Source: Sphingomonas citri (GTDB lineage: Bacteria; Pseudomonadota; Alphaproteobacteria; Sphingomonadales; Sphingomonadaceae). Taken from it: a stretch of 64,000 bases of DNA. Numbering within the stretch: position 1 is the first letter of the stretch; every line of letters starts with the position of its first letter. Location of the stretch: the NCBI RefSeq assembly GCF_019429485.1, contig NZ_JAHXZN010000001.1, forward strand, positions 496,001-560,000, read 5' to 3'. Below, one piece after another: positions 18,548 through 26,897 of this stretch. The notes beneath the pieces were generated by a model. The model saw only the letters and a list, made by a program, of their open reading frames with translations, was not told the DNA's origin and ran no database searches. Made by a program: the position numbers and the translations under genes.

Positions 18548-19233
18548 CGGTCGCAGGTGTAGCGCTGCGCCGTCGGCGCGGGATTGTAGACCATGTCGAA
18601 GGTGCGCCGGTCGCGCACGATGAACGAGGCGGTGTAGCGCATCTGCTGCACGCCCGCGCTCAGCCAGCGGCTGCTGATGATCGGGTTGTAGAGGTAGTTG
18701 ACCTCCACGAACATCACCCCGGTGCCCGTCGGCGCGGTGACCTGCGCGCCGGGCTTGCCCATGCCGGTCACCACCGTACCGGCATAGCCGCTGCCGGTCT
18801 GGGTGCCGGCCGTGACCGGCGTCGTCCCGTAGTGCGAGTCGTAGTCGGCGCCGCTCTGCGTGCCGAGGCAACGCTGCCAGTGGATATATTGCTTCCCGCC
18901 GCTCTCCTCGAGCGAGGAGACGATGATGCGCCCCCTGGTGGTGAGCCCGAGCTTGGCGCCCTGCAGCCGCGCCGCGGTGAGCACGTCGTTGATGTCGACC
19001 TCGCGCAACTGGGTCGAGTTGTCGCTCTGCATGCTGCCGACACGCGAGGCGTTGTCGGCGAGGTTGAGCGCGAGCTGGCTGACCTGCAGCGAGGTCAGCG
19101 CGAGGTTGCTCGTCTCGATGCCGTAGCAGCCGAGCGTCAGCACAACGGGCAAGGTGAGCGCGAACTCGATCATCGACACGCCCGAGCGGTCGCGCCGCAG
19201 CCGTGCGGCGAGCGGGGCGAGGCTCAGGTGCAT
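18532..19233 (-). CDS. TadE-like pilus-assembly protein (pseudopilin), second copy
   Basis: A 233-residue protein with the TadE pattern: a basic N-terminus (RLRRDRSGVSMIEFALTLP), the invariant Glu five residues into a single membrane helix, and an extracellular C-terminal part with Cys residues that could pair. Such proteins are secreted minor pilins of Tad (tight adherence) systems. It overlaps the preceding TadE gene by 10 bases and completes a TadG-TadE-TadE operon. No Tad ATPase, secretin or prepilin peptidase is in the window. Confidence 0.87.
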   Translation of the reverse strand: MHLSLAPLAARLRRDRSGVSMIEFALTLPVVLTLGCYGIETSNLALTSLQVSQLALNLADNASRVGSMQSDNSTQLREVDINDVLTAARLQGAKLGLTTRGRIIVSSLEESGGKQYIHWQRCLGTQSGADYDSHYGTTPVTAGTQTGSGYAGTVVTGMGKPGAQVTAPTGTGVMFVEVNYLYNPIISSRWLSAGVQQMRYTASFIVRDRRTFDMVYNPAPTAQRYTCDRYTAS

Positions 19234-19808
19234 ATCGATTTCACCACGTTGCTGGTCTGGGTCTTGTACGGCTGATTCTTGAGCAACGTGCTGGCGGACA
19301 GCGACTGCACCCGAGGCCAGCCGGCCAGCGCCGCCATCGGGAAGATGCGGTTGTAGGTCAGCGTGACGGTATAATTGGTGACGTCGTTGGCGCCGCCCTG
19401 CCCGCCGACCCCCGGGTCGGCGTCCCACACGCCGTTACCGTTGACGTCGTCGAAACACTCGCCGGCGTCGCGCACGCCGTTCCTGTTCTGGTCGTCGAAC
19501 GCCTCCGGCTTGACCAGCGAGAAGCTGGCGTAGCTCTTGCGCGACGTGGTGATCGTCATCCCGCCGCCGAGCGAGGCGAGCATCGAGCGGACCTTGGCGT
19601 CGATCGCGTTCTGATCGGCGGCGTTGTTCTCCAATGCGCTGTCGCGCCCCGCCTTGATCACCGCGCCTTCCAGCACCGAGCGGACGTAGACGCCGTAAAG
19701 CAGGTCGAAGAGTCCGAGCACGACGAGGAACAGCACCGGTGCGAGCAGCGCGAACTCGATCGTACTGACGCCGCGGCGGTCGCGGACGAGCCCCGGGCGC
19801 GCGCTCAC
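19224..19808 (-). CDS. TadE-like pilus-assembly protein with an EF-hand-like calcium loop
   Basis: A 194-residue TadE-type minor pilin. The N-terminus VSARPGLVRDRRGVSTIEFA carries the conserved Glu at the start of the membrane helix. The extracellular part contains a canonical 12-residue loop, Asp106-Asn108-Asn110...Glu117 (DQNRNGVRDAGE). A second Asp/Asn-rich near-copy (DVNGNGVWD) follows. The pattern suggests calcium binding. The start is a GTG that overlaps the TadG stop (GTGA), giving translational coupling; longer open frame upstream is antisense-like and ignored. Confidence 0.85.
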   Translation of the reverse strand: MSARPGLVRDRRGVSTIEFALLAPVLFLVVLGLFDLLYGVYVRSVLEGAVIKAGRDSALENNAADQNAIDAKVRSMLASLGGGMTITTSRKSYASFSLVKPEAFDDQNRNGVRDAGECFDDVNGNGVWDADPGVGGQGGANDVTNYTVTLTYNRIFPMAALAGWPRVQSLSASTLLKNQPYKTQTSNVVKSICT

Positions 19809-21712
19809 TGGTCGATCCGCAGCATAGCGACCTGCTTGGCGATCTTCTGGAAGATCGCTGACAGACCGCTGCCGGTGGTGGTGTAGAGCGCCTGCGAGCT
19901 GTTGCGTGCGCATTGCGTCAGCTGGTCGCTGGAGCTGGTGTCGATCGCCACCGTCCACACGTCGATGCCGAGCTGGCGCGCGCGGCCGCACTCGTAGAGG
20001 AAGCGCGCATTGTGGTAGCTGGTGAGGTTGCCCGTGTCGCCGTTGCTGACGCGCTTATCGAAGTTCTCCACGCCGTACATGCCGTAGATCACCTCACTCG
20101 GCGACATGTCGCCGTCGGTCAGGAAGACGATGACCTTGCGCGGCAGCGGTTGACCGGTGCGACCCTTGTTATCGGAGGAGAAGACGCCCGCATTCGACAA
20201 AAGGCGCGTGCCCCAGATCATCCCGGTATCGTGGTAGGTACCGCCCAGCGGCTTGAAGTCAGCGGCGTCGACATAGGCAGCGATGTCGGACGCGCTCATC
20301 GTCGACAATCGATGGATCGGCTTGCCGCACGAGTAATAGCCCGACTTGCGCATCCACGCGAGATTGTAGCTTGGACGGTAACTTGTATCGTCGCCGTTGC
20401 TCGTGTCCGTCGGCGATGACTGACGGAAATATTCCACGTCAGGCCACATCGGCCGCCAGCGCGTCCGCGCGTCGGTGGTGGGGATCAGGTCGGGATCGAG
20501 GTCGTACGAGGCAGACGTGAAGCTCGTCGTCCCCGCCTCGGTCGCACGCTCCTCGACGCAGCCGTCCCAAGCGGTAGTCTCGCCCTTCACCTTGGTTGGG
20601 TCAGTGACCGTGCTGCCACTCAGGAACTTGGACACGTCCCAGCTATATTGCTGATATTGGTACTGGGGACCGACAGTCCGCGTGAGATTGCCGTAGCACT
20701 TGCCATCGCTGCTGTTCCAGCGCTGCCCCCCGCTCCACGTTGCCGTACCGCTGCTGTTGTTGTACGTGAGCGGCGCGCTGACCGCGGGCGAGCGCGTGCC
20801 GTCGATCGTGGTGCAATTCGTCGATGTCTTGTTGTTGGCCGTGCCCGTCCAGCTGATCTCGTAATCCTTCCACGGCCAGCGGGTCTGATAGGCCACCGTC
20901 TCGCCATTCACGCCGCCTAGCAGATAGGAAGGTGAGACCTGGTAGATCGCCTTGCCGGCGTTGACCGTCGACGTATAGGTGACAAACCCATAGCGGACGC
21001 GCGTGCTGCTATCGACCGATGACGCGATCACCGCGGAGAAGTCCTTCACCGCTTGACGCAGCGCCTTGATACGCGACCCATTGCCCGCGGTGGTTTCCGG
21101 AACAGCATAAGCGGTCGAGCCGAGATATCCTGCGACCGCGTCCGGATCGCTTCCGGGGCGAGCGTAGGACTGAACCGTAGTGCTGCTGACATAGCTATTG
21201 CACTGCGTGTCGGTGTCTTCCGGGCGGCACGCCATCGAGCCCGTGGTGTCGAGGACGAAGACGATGTCGGTGTCGGCGATGTCGAAGCGCGCCTTGCACG
21301 TCACCGTCAGATTGGCGGTGGCCATCGAGAACATCTTCATGACGGTCATCGGCACCTGCACGGTCGCGGTCCCCGCCACCTGCTGGTCACTGGTCTTGGT
21401 GGGGGTGAAAGTGGCGCTGGATGAGCCGAAGAAACCCGCGCCGAAATTATTGGTGAAGAACGTTTTGGCCTGGGTCGTCGCGTTAGCGTCGAGCGTCGTG
21501 CCGCCGTCGGTCGCCATGAAGCGCCGCCCCGCCAGCACGCCCGCGTCGCACGCCTGCTGAAGCCGTGACTTGACCACGTACATGCGCGACACGTCGAGCG
21601 CCGAACCGGCGAGCGCGGCGAGCGGGATCATCGCCACCGCCATCATCGCCGCGACATTCGCGCCGCGATCGCGGGCCAGGCGGGTCAACCAGGAGAAGCT
21701 CGTCATGCGCAT
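19805..21712 (-). CDS. TadG-like pilus protein with von Willebrand factor A domain
   Basis: A 635-residue protein beginning with a TadG/TadE-like membrane helix (ANVAAMMAVAMIPLAALAGS). It continues with a vWA domain whose metal-ion site is DTTGSM at about 155-160 and a later VIFLTDGDMSP-like segment. Many Cys residues (CRPEDTDTQC, CVEE, CGKPIH) suggest disulfides in the exported part. TadG-vWA proteins are thought to sit in the envelope at the Tad pilus. Two ATGs are possible (21712 or 21706). It heads the TadG-TadE-TadE operon. Base composition is visibly lower in GC in the middle than in neighbouring genes. Confidence 0.88.
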   Translation of the reverse strand: MRMTSFSWLTRLARDRGANVAAMMAVAMIPLAALAGSALDVSRMYVVKSRLQQACDAGVLAGRRFMATDGGTTLDANATTQAKTFFTNNFGAGFFGSSSATFTPTKTSDQQVAGTATVQVPMTVMKMFSMATANLTVTCKARFDIADTDIVFVLDTTGSMACRPEDTDTQCNSYVSSTTVQSYARPGSDPDAVAGYLGSTAYAVPETTAGNGSRIKALRQAVKDFSAVIASSVDSSTRVRYGFVTYTSTVNAGKAIYQVSPSYLLGGVNGETVAYQTRWPWKDYEISWTGTANNKTSTNCTTIDGTRSPAVSAPLTYNNSSGTATWSGGQRWNSSDGKCYGNLTRTVGPQYQYQQYSWDVSKFLSGSTVTDPTKVKGETTAWDGCVEERATEAGTTSFTSASYDLDPDLIPTTDARTRWRPMWPDVEYFRQSSPTDTSNGDDTSYRPSYNLAWMRKSGYYSCGKPIHRLSTMSASDIAAYVDAADFKPLGGTYHDTGMIWGTRLLSNAGVFSSDNKGRTGQPLPRKVIVFLTDGDMSPSEVIYGMYGVENFDKRVSNGDTGNLTSYHNARFLYECGRARQLGIDVWTVAIDTSSSDQLTQCARNSSQALYTTTGSGLSAIFQKIAKQVAMLRIDQ

Positions 21713-21883
21713 GCGACCGCGTCGGGGCCCGACGCGTCACCGGCGCACGCGTCGAGCGGGGGAAACCAGCCGCCCTCCCCGTCTCGCGGAGCCGAGAGCG
21801 ACGCGGGTCTACGACCTCGTCGCTTACCACTATGTCATTCGTACTTAAGGATTGGTTCGCACGACCGTATACGAGACACCGCG

Positions 21884-22120
21884 TCACTCGTCGGGAGCAC
21901 CGCGGACGCCGACCGTGGCGACTATCACGTTGAGCAGCGGGCGGCGGCTCGAGTCCTCCACCGTCACGCGCCAATGGCCCTCCTCGGCATAGCCGGGATG
22001 GTCGGAGAGATAGCCGCCGAGCCGCCGCACCGCCTCGTTGCGCGCCGCCGCCACGTCGGTGCAGTCGATCCCGGTCGCGTCCCGCTCGCGACCGGCAAAC
22101 TGAAAATAGAACAGAGCCAT
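21884..22120 (-). CDS. DUF6894-like small protein
   Basis: A 78-residue protein starting MALFYFQFAGRERDATGIDC, followed by VAAARNEAVRRLGGYLSDHP and a C-terminal WRVTVEDSSRRPLLNVIVAT. The layout (FYF...D..G.....AARNEAVRRL) matches the small alphaproteobacterial DUF6894 family of unknown function. It stands alone upstream of the Tad genes in the same direction, with 170 bp between them that contain an AT-rich stretch likely to be the tad promoter. Confidence 0.72.
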   Translation of the reverse strand: MALFYFQFAGRERDATGIDCTDVAAARNEAVRRLGGYLSDHPGYAEEGHWRVTVEDSSRRPLLNVIVATVGVRGAPDE

Positions 22121-22202
22121 AGGCCTCAGAAGCGCGGTAGAGGCCGATCGTTCCGGAGACTGATCCAGGGCAGTGGCTCGGCAGCCGCCGCCCCGGGCCG
22201 GA

Positions 22203-22946
22203 TCACCGCGCCGCGCCGATCCGACGGAGCTTGATGTTGCGGAAGGCGACCGGCTCGCCATGGTCCTGCAGCGCGATCACGCCGCTGGTGAAGGTGCCGT
22301 AGAGCGGCATCTTGGCGAACTTGGACTTGGCCACGCGCGCCTTCCACGCCGCGTCGCCGTAGGACACGTCGGCGGTCGGCACGCCGTTGAGCCACTGGCG
22401 GATGCGGCCGGGCTCGACCAAGAGCCGCGCGTGGTTCCAGCTGCCCGCCGGGCGCGACACGCCCGCGGGCGGCACGGTGATGTCGTAGAGCGAGCCGGCA
22501 CGATGCGACGGGATCTTGCCGTCGGGGTGGCCCTGATCGTCGAGCACCTGCATCTCGAGCCCGGTCTCATAGCTCTGCGTCGTCTCGGGCACGTTGCGGG
22601 CGAGATAGATCACGCCGCTGTTGCCGCCCTTCTCCACCTTCCAGTCGAGCGTGAGCTCGAACGGTCCGTAGCTCTCGGCGGTGGCGAGATCGGCGCCGCT
22701 CATGTGACCGCCCGAGGCGGTGAGCTCGAGCGCGCCGTCGCGCACCACCCAGGATGGTGTCGGCGCGCCGCCCTTGAACGAGCGCCAGCCGGTGAGATCG
22801 CGGCCGTTGAACAGCAGGGTCCAGCCCGCGGCGCGCTCCTGGGCGCTGAGCGTGTTGGGCGCTGACGCGCCGCGCTGCGCCACGCTCGGCGCCGCCGACA
22901 GCGCCAGCGCGAGCGCGGCCACGCCCGCCTTGGTCAGATTTCGCAT
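22203..22946 (-). CDS. Exported DUF1080 protein (3-keto-disaccharide hydrolase/LamG-like domain)
   Basis: A 247-residue protein with a signal peptide (LTKAGVAALALALSAAPSVA) and one DUF1080 domain. The domain shows GWTLLFNGRDLTGWRSFKGG, the lectin-like strand FELTLDWKVEKGGNSGVIYL, ETGLEMQVLDDQGHPDGKI and VAFRNIKLRRI at the end. The family binds or hydrolyses carbohydrates, with 3-keto-glucoside hydrolase activity in some members. The start could be either ATG of ATGATG after GGAGAG; the second is better spaced. The gene follows the metallo-beta-lactamase gene in the same direction, with about 95 bases between, and may be co-transcribed. Confidence 0.88.
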   Translation of the reverse strand: MRNLTKAGVAALALALSAAPSVAQRGASAPNTLSAQERAAGWTLLFNGRDLTGWRSFKGGAPTPSWVVRDGALELTASGGHMSGADLATAESYGPFELTLDWKVEKGGNSGVIYLARNVPETTQSYETGLEMQVLDDQGHPDGKIPSHRAGSLYDITVPPAGVSRPAGSWNHARLLVEPGRIRQWLNGVPTADVSYGDAAWKARVAKSKFAKMPLYGTFTSGVIALQDHGEPVAFRNIKLRRIGAAR

Positions 22947-23043
22947 CATGTCTCTCCTTCTCGTCGGCGCCGTCCCATCGTCGGGCGACGCCGGTGCGAT
23001 CCACCGGTACTCAAGCGCATGCGGCCGTCCACCGCAACGCCGC

Positions 23044-23970
23044 TCAGCGCTTCTCCTCGCGCAGCGTGCGCTCGAAATCGACCCGTGCCGCGCGCGCCAT
23101 GTCGCCGAGCAATCGCGGCGCGACGAGCGTCCCAACGCGCGCGCGGGCGAACACGTCGGCCGCCTCGGGGTGCATCGGCAACACCACGTCGGCGTGCAGC
23201 CGCTCGATCCGGTCGAAGGTGGCGCGATAGTCGCGCACGATCGCGGGATAGCGGCGATTGCCGATCAGGCGATTACCCGCGACCGTCATACTGCCCGCGA
23301 ACACCACCTCGCGCGCGCGACCGTGATCGACCACGCGCATGGTCCAGCTGGTACAGCCGGGCGTGTGTCCCGGAGTCGCCACGGCGCGCAGCGTGACATC
23401 GCCGAGCCTGACTTGCTCGCCGTCCGCCACCGGCGACACGCGCGTCACCGCGGGGAAACGGTGGACGCCGTAGCTGGTCTCGCCCGGCGGGGTCCCGCTC
23501 CGCAGCGCGGCGACGTCGCCGCTGCCGGCGAGCACGCGCGCGCCGGTGTCGTGCCGCATGCGCTCGAGCCCGCCGACATGGTCGAAATGCGCGTGGCTGA
23601 CGAGGATGAGCTTGACGTCGCTGAGCTTCAGCCCGAGCGAGCGAATGTTGCGCTCGATCGCGGGGACGTTCTCGGCCATCGTCGCGTCCACCAGGATCGC
23701 GCCGGCACTGGTGCGGATGAGATAGGCGCCGAGCCCGCGCGTGCCGACATAGGTGATCGGGCCGAGCAGGTGCAGCGGCGGGCGCGGCTGGGTCCACTCG
23801 GGCGGGTCGCTGCTCGCGGCATTGGCAGGCGCAGCGGGGAGCGCGAGCGCGGCGGCGATGGGCAGGAAGGCGCCGACAAGGCGGAGAGCATTGAAGCAAG
23901 CCCGCGCCGGTGACGCGCCCCGGATCGCAGTGTCACGCCGCGCACGGCGGCTCGCGCCGCCGAATGACAC
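23044..23970 (-). CDS. Subclass B3-like metallo-beta-lactamase fold hydrolase, exported; start uncertain
   Basis: The mature part has the full B3-type zinc set: SHAHFDHVGG (HxHxDH), the GHTPGCTSW histidine, and a C-terminal His in VVLPMHPEA. NIRSLGLKLSDVKLILVSHA and TGARVLAGSGDVAALRSG read like B3 beta-lactamases. A hydrophobic signal segment ends LALPAAPANA. No ATG lies in frame near it. The nearest in-frame start is a GTG at 23970, inside the 66-bp repeat array, with no good ribosome-binding site. A longer frame from an ATG at 24147 would translate the whole array. Beta-lactam hydrolysis is plausible but unproven; lactonases share the fold. Confidence 0.82.
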   Translation of the reverse strand: MSFGGASRRARRDTAIRGASPARACFNALRLVGAFLPIAAALALPAAPANAASSDPPEWTQPRPPLHLLGPITYVGTRGLGAYLIRTSAGAILVDATMAENVPAIERNIRSLGLKLSDVKLILVSHAHFDHVGGLERMRHDTGARVLAGSGDVAALRSGTPPGETSYGVHRFPAVTRVSPVADGEQVRLGDVTLRAVATPGHTPGCTSWTMRVVDHGRAREVVFAGSMTVAGNRLIGNRRYPAIVRDYRATFDRIERLHADVVLPMHPEAADVFARARVGTLVAPRLLGDMARAARVDFERTLREEKR

Positions 23971-24137
23971 GAGCGAGCAGCCACCGGCTGCTCGCTCGTC
24001 CCGCGCGCCGCGGCGGCTCGCGCCGCCGAATGACGCAGGCGAGCAGCCCCCGGCTGCTCGCTCGTCCCGCGCGCCGCGGCGGCTCGCGCCGCCGAATGAC
24101 GCGGGCGAGCAGCCCCCGGCTGCTCGCTCGTCCCGCG
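23946..24137. repeat. Three tandem 66-bp hairpin-rich repeats immediately after guaA
   Basis: Copies begin at 23946, 24012 and 24078 with an exact 66-bp period and only a few base changes. Each unit holds two palindromes: GCGGC-tcgc-GCCGC, and a long arm pair (GAGCGAGCAGCC with GGCTGCTCGCTC in the first copy). The array begins at the base next to the guaA stop codon. 66 bases equal 22 codons, and no stop occurs in the metallo-beta-lactamase frame. It is probably a REP-like 3' element. Confidence 0.85.
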
Positions 24138-25691
24138 TCATTCCCACTCGATCGTGCCCGGCGGCTTGGAGGTGTAATCGTAGGTCACCCGGTTGATGCC
24201 CTTCACCTCGTTGATGATCCGTGTCGCCACCCGCGGCAGGAAGTCGCCCGGGAACTGGAACGCCTGTGCCGTCATCCCGTCGGTCGAGGTGACTGCGCGC
24301 AGCGCCAGCACCGAATCATACGTCCGCCCGTCGCCCATCACGCCGACCGAGCGCACCGGCAGCAGCACCGCGAAGGCCTGCCAGATCGTGTCGTACAGCC
24401 CCGCCGCGCGGATCTCCTCGAGGTAGATCGCGTCGGCCTTGCGCAGGATGTCGCAGCGCTCCTTGCTGACCTCGCCGGGGATGCGGATCGCGAGACCCGG
24501 CCCCGGGAACGGATGGCGGCCGACGAAGGCGTCGGGCAGCCCCAGCTCGCGGCCGAGCTCGCGCACCTCGTCCTTGAACAATTCACGCAGCGGCTCGACC
24601 AATTTCATGTTCATTCGCTCGGGCAGGCCGCCGACATTGTGGTGGCTCTTGATCGTCACCGACGGGCCGCCGGTGAAGCTCACGCTCTCGATCACGTCGG
24701 GATAGAGCGTGCCCTGCGCGAGGAACTCGGCGCCGCCGATCTTGCGCGCCTCATCCTCGAACACGTCGATGAAGGTCTTGCCGATGAACTTGCGCTTGGC
24801 CTCGGGGTCGGTGACCCCCGCCAGGCCGCCGAGGAACAGCGTCTCCGCGTTCACGTGCACCAGCGGGATGTTATAGTGGTTGCGGAAGAGCCCGACGACC
24901 TGGTCGGCCTCGCCCGCGCGCAACAGCCCGTGATCGACGAAGACGCAGGTGAGCTGGTCGCCGATCGCCTCGTGGATCAGCACCGCCGCCACCGCCGAGT
25001 CGACCCCGCCCGACAGGCCGCAGATCACGCGCCCGCTGCCGACCTGCGCGCGGATCTCGGCGATCTTGGTGGCGCGGAACTCGGCCATCGTCCAGTCGCC
25101 CGCCAGCCCGCAGACGTGGCGCGCGAAATTGGCGATCAGCTTGCCGCCGTCGGGCGTGTGGACCACCTCGGGATGGAACTGCATCCCGTAATAACGGCGC
25201 GTCTCGTCCGCGGTGAGCGCGAACGGCGCCCCCTTGGACGAGGCCACCGGGGCGAACCCGGGTGCGAGCGCGGCGACATGATCGCCGTGGCTCATCCACA
25301 CCTGATGGCGCTCGCCCGACTGCCACAACCCGTCGAACAGCCCGCAGGCGGCGTCGACCTCGACATAGGCCTCCCCGAACTCGCCGGCATTGCCCTTCTC
25401 GACCTTGCCGCCGAGCTGCTCGTTCATCACCTGCTGGCCGTAGCAGATGCCGAGCACCGGTACGCCCGAGTCGAACACTGCCTGGGGCGCGCGCGGGCTT
25501 CCCTCGTCCACGACCGAGGCAGGACCGCCGGAGAGGATCACGCCCTTGGGGCGCATCCGCTCGAACGCGTCGGCGGCGGACTGGAAGGGCGCGATCTCGC
25601 TGTAGACCCCCGCCTCGCGCACGCGGCGCGCGATCAACTGGGTCACCTGGCTGCCGAAATCGACGATGAGGATGCTGTCGGGATGCTCCAT
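24138..25691 (-). CDS. guaA: GMP synthase (glutamine-hydrolysing)
   Basis: A 517-residue enzyme that aminates XMP to GMP with glutamine and ATP. The class I glutamine amidotransferase domain has Cys83 in GICYGQQ and the QFHPEVVHT histidine/glutamate. The ATP-pyrophosphatase domain follows with the P-loop [12 protein letters not shown]. The C-terminal dimerisation domain contains [14 protein letters not shown] and ends in KPPGTIEWE, the conserved substrate-binding terminus. The start [15 protein letters not shown] is family-like; the open frame extends further upstream through the direct repeats but is not conserved. Confidence 0.98.
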   Translation of the reverse strand: MEHPDSILIVDFGSQVTQLIARRVREAGVYSEIAPFQSAADAFERMRPKGVILSGGPASVVDEGSPRAPQAVFDSGVPVLGICYGQQVMNEQLGGKVEKGNAGEFGEAYVEVDAACGLFDGLWQSGERHQVWMSHGDHVAALAPGFAPVASSKGAPFALTADETRRYYGMQFHPEVVHTPDGGKLIANFARHVCGLAGDWTMAEFRATKIAEIRAQVGSGRVICGLSGGVDSAVAAVLIHEAIGDQLTCVFVDHGLLRAGEADQVVGLFRNHYNIPLVHVNAETLFLGGLAGVTDPEAKRKFIGKTFIDVFEDEARKIGGAEFLAQGTLYPDVIESVSFTGGPSVTIKSHHNVGGLPERMNMKLVEPLRELFKDEVRELGRELGLPDAFVGRHPFPGPGLAIRIPGEVSKERCDILRKADAIYLEEIRAAGLYDTIWQAFAVLLPVRSVGVMGDGRTYDSVLALRAVTSTDGMTAQAFQFPGDFLPRVATRIINEVKGINRVTYDYTSKPPGTIEWE

Positions 25692-25731
25692 GGCGGGCCT
25701 GTAGCGGCTGTGCCCCTGGCTTGGAAGGGGC

Positions 25732-25796
25732 GCGAATGTTGCGAATGTTGAGTCCGGAGCGGGGTGCGCGGCGGCGGATGTTGCGAATGTTGAGTC
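25732..25796. repeat. Four 9-bp units (GCRAATGTT-type) in two 23-bp direct repeats
   Basis: GCGAATGTTGCGAATGTT followed by GAGTC, and again GCGGATGTTGCGAATGTT followed by GAGTC, are 42 bp apart in the guaA upstream region. The rest of the 137-bp gap shows no gene. The phasing (four turns) would suit cooperative binding of a dimeric regulator to the guaA promoter, but it could also be a dispersed short repeat. Confidence 0.6.
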
Positions 25797-25828
25797 GACC
25801 GCCGCGCGCCGCGCTCCACCGCACCGCT

Positions 25829-26350
25829 TCATGCCGCGGAGACCTCCGCCGTCATCGCGACCAGCTTCGCCACGGTGTTGACGTTGCGTGCAGTCCCCTC
25901 CGCCGCACTCGGCAGCTTGAGCCGCGACCGCCCCATTCCCGCGCCGTACGCGACGTAGATCTCGCGCGCGCCGAGAGCCAGCCGCTCCCCATCGGGCGCT
26001 ACCGCGCGCTCGAGCGTGTCGGCCTGGGGCGGCGCGTCGAGGAAGTGGAGCACGGTGGTAGAGGGCGGCGCGTCGGCGAAGGGATTGGCAGCGAGCGCCG
26101 CCGCCAGCTCGGCCGCGGTGCGCACCGCGACGCTCACCTGCCGCCCGGTCGACACCTGCAAGGCCTCCTCAAGGCGCCGCTTGACCGTTGCCGCGTCGAG
26201 CGGGCTCGTGAAGACCACGTTGCCGCTCGCGATATAGGTGCGCACCGCCGCGAAGCCCGCCGCCTCGCACAGCCGTCGCAGCTCGGCCATCGCCAGCGCG
26301 CCCGTGCCGCCGACGTTGACCGCGCGCAACAGCGCCACATAGGCCGTCAT
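25829..26350 (-). CDS. DUF1697 family protein
   Basis: A 173-residue protein starting [20 protein letters not shown], then [20 protein letters not shown] and SGNVVFTS, the unmistakable DUF1697 N-terminus. [14 protein letters not shown] and [16 protein letters not shown] are later family blocks. The function of DUF1697 is unknown; the fold is ferredoxin-like. Its start overlaps the stop of the VOC gene (ATGA). It lies upstream of guaA, separated by the direct repeats. Confidence 0.93.
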   Translation of the reverse strand: MTAYVALLRAVNVGGTGALAMAELRRLCEAAGFAAVRTYIASGNVVFTSPLDAATVKRRLEEALQVSTGRQVSVAVRTAAELAAALAANPFADAPPSTTVLHFLDAPPQADTLERAVAPDGERLALGAREIYVAYGAGMGRSRLKLPSAAEGTARNVNTVAKLVAMTAEVSAA

Positions 26351-26736
26351 CCCCGGCTCACCGCGCATAGCTTGTTGCCGTCGGGATCGCGGACATAGGC
26401 CAGCACCGCGGGGCCGAGGCTGGTCTCGCGCGGGCCGGGCGCGTCCTCGATTGAGGTGCCGCCGTTCGCCACCGCGACGTCGTGAAACCGCTGCACCTGC
26501 TCGGCTGAGTCGCAGCGGAAGGCGACCGTGCTGCCGTTGCCAACGCTCGCCGCGGCGCCGTCGATCGGCTGGCTGACGCCGAACATGGTGCCGTTGTGAC
26601 GATAGAACAGGCGCTCGTGCCCGCTCGGCGCGGTGTCGCGGCGCGCCGGCGGTGCGCCCAGCACACCGAGCACCGCGTCGTAGAAGCGCGCCGACCGCGC
26701 GAGGTCGTTCGACCCGACCAGAACATGGTTCAACAA
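26347..26736 (-). CDS. VOC (glyoxalase/bleomycin-resistance fold) protein
   Basis: A 129-residue single vicinal-oxygen-chelate domain: LNHVLVGSNDLARSARFYDA, FYRHNGTMFGVSQPIDG and [19 protein letters not shown]. This pattern is typical of small VOC proteins with GST-like or glyoxalase-like roles; the substrate is unknown. The start is TTG. AAGGAGAG lies five bases upstream of the first of two TTG codons and no in-frame ATG exists nearby. It is translationally coupled to the DUF1697 gene. Confidence 0.87.
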   Translation of the reverse strand: MLNHVLVGSNDLARSARFYDAVLGVLGAPPARRDTAPSGHERLFYRHNGTMFGVSQPIDGAAASVGNGSTVAFRCDSAEQVQRFHDVAVANGGTSIEDAPGPRETSLGPAVLAYVRDPDGNKLCAVSRG

Positions 26737-26897
26737 GGCCGCTCTCCTTCTCCCCTAGGGACGCATCTCGTGACAGATCGCGCCGGCGTAGGACAGCCCG
26801 TCGCCCGCGCGGGCCGGGAAACCGCCCGAGCGAAGAAGTCCGTGTAGCGCGCCGTTCGTCGTTCCCCGTCCCGCTACATAGCGCCCGTGGGGAAGCG

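Noticed and set aside
23604..23910. Alternative ATG start for the metallo-beta-lactamase in another frame (around the FNALRL region)
   Set aside because: An ATG near the end of the repeat array is out of frame with the conserved zinc motifs; using it would need a frameshift that nothing in the sequence supports.
23946..24137. CRISPR array
   Set aside because: The units are direct tandem copies with no unique spacers, no leader and no cas genes. The repeats carry strong internal palindromes of a REP type.
25732..25796. Replication-origin iterons or DnaA boxes
   Set aside because: The 9-bp unit does not fit a DnaA box, there is no dnaA or rep gene nearby, and no AT-rich unwinding region is present.
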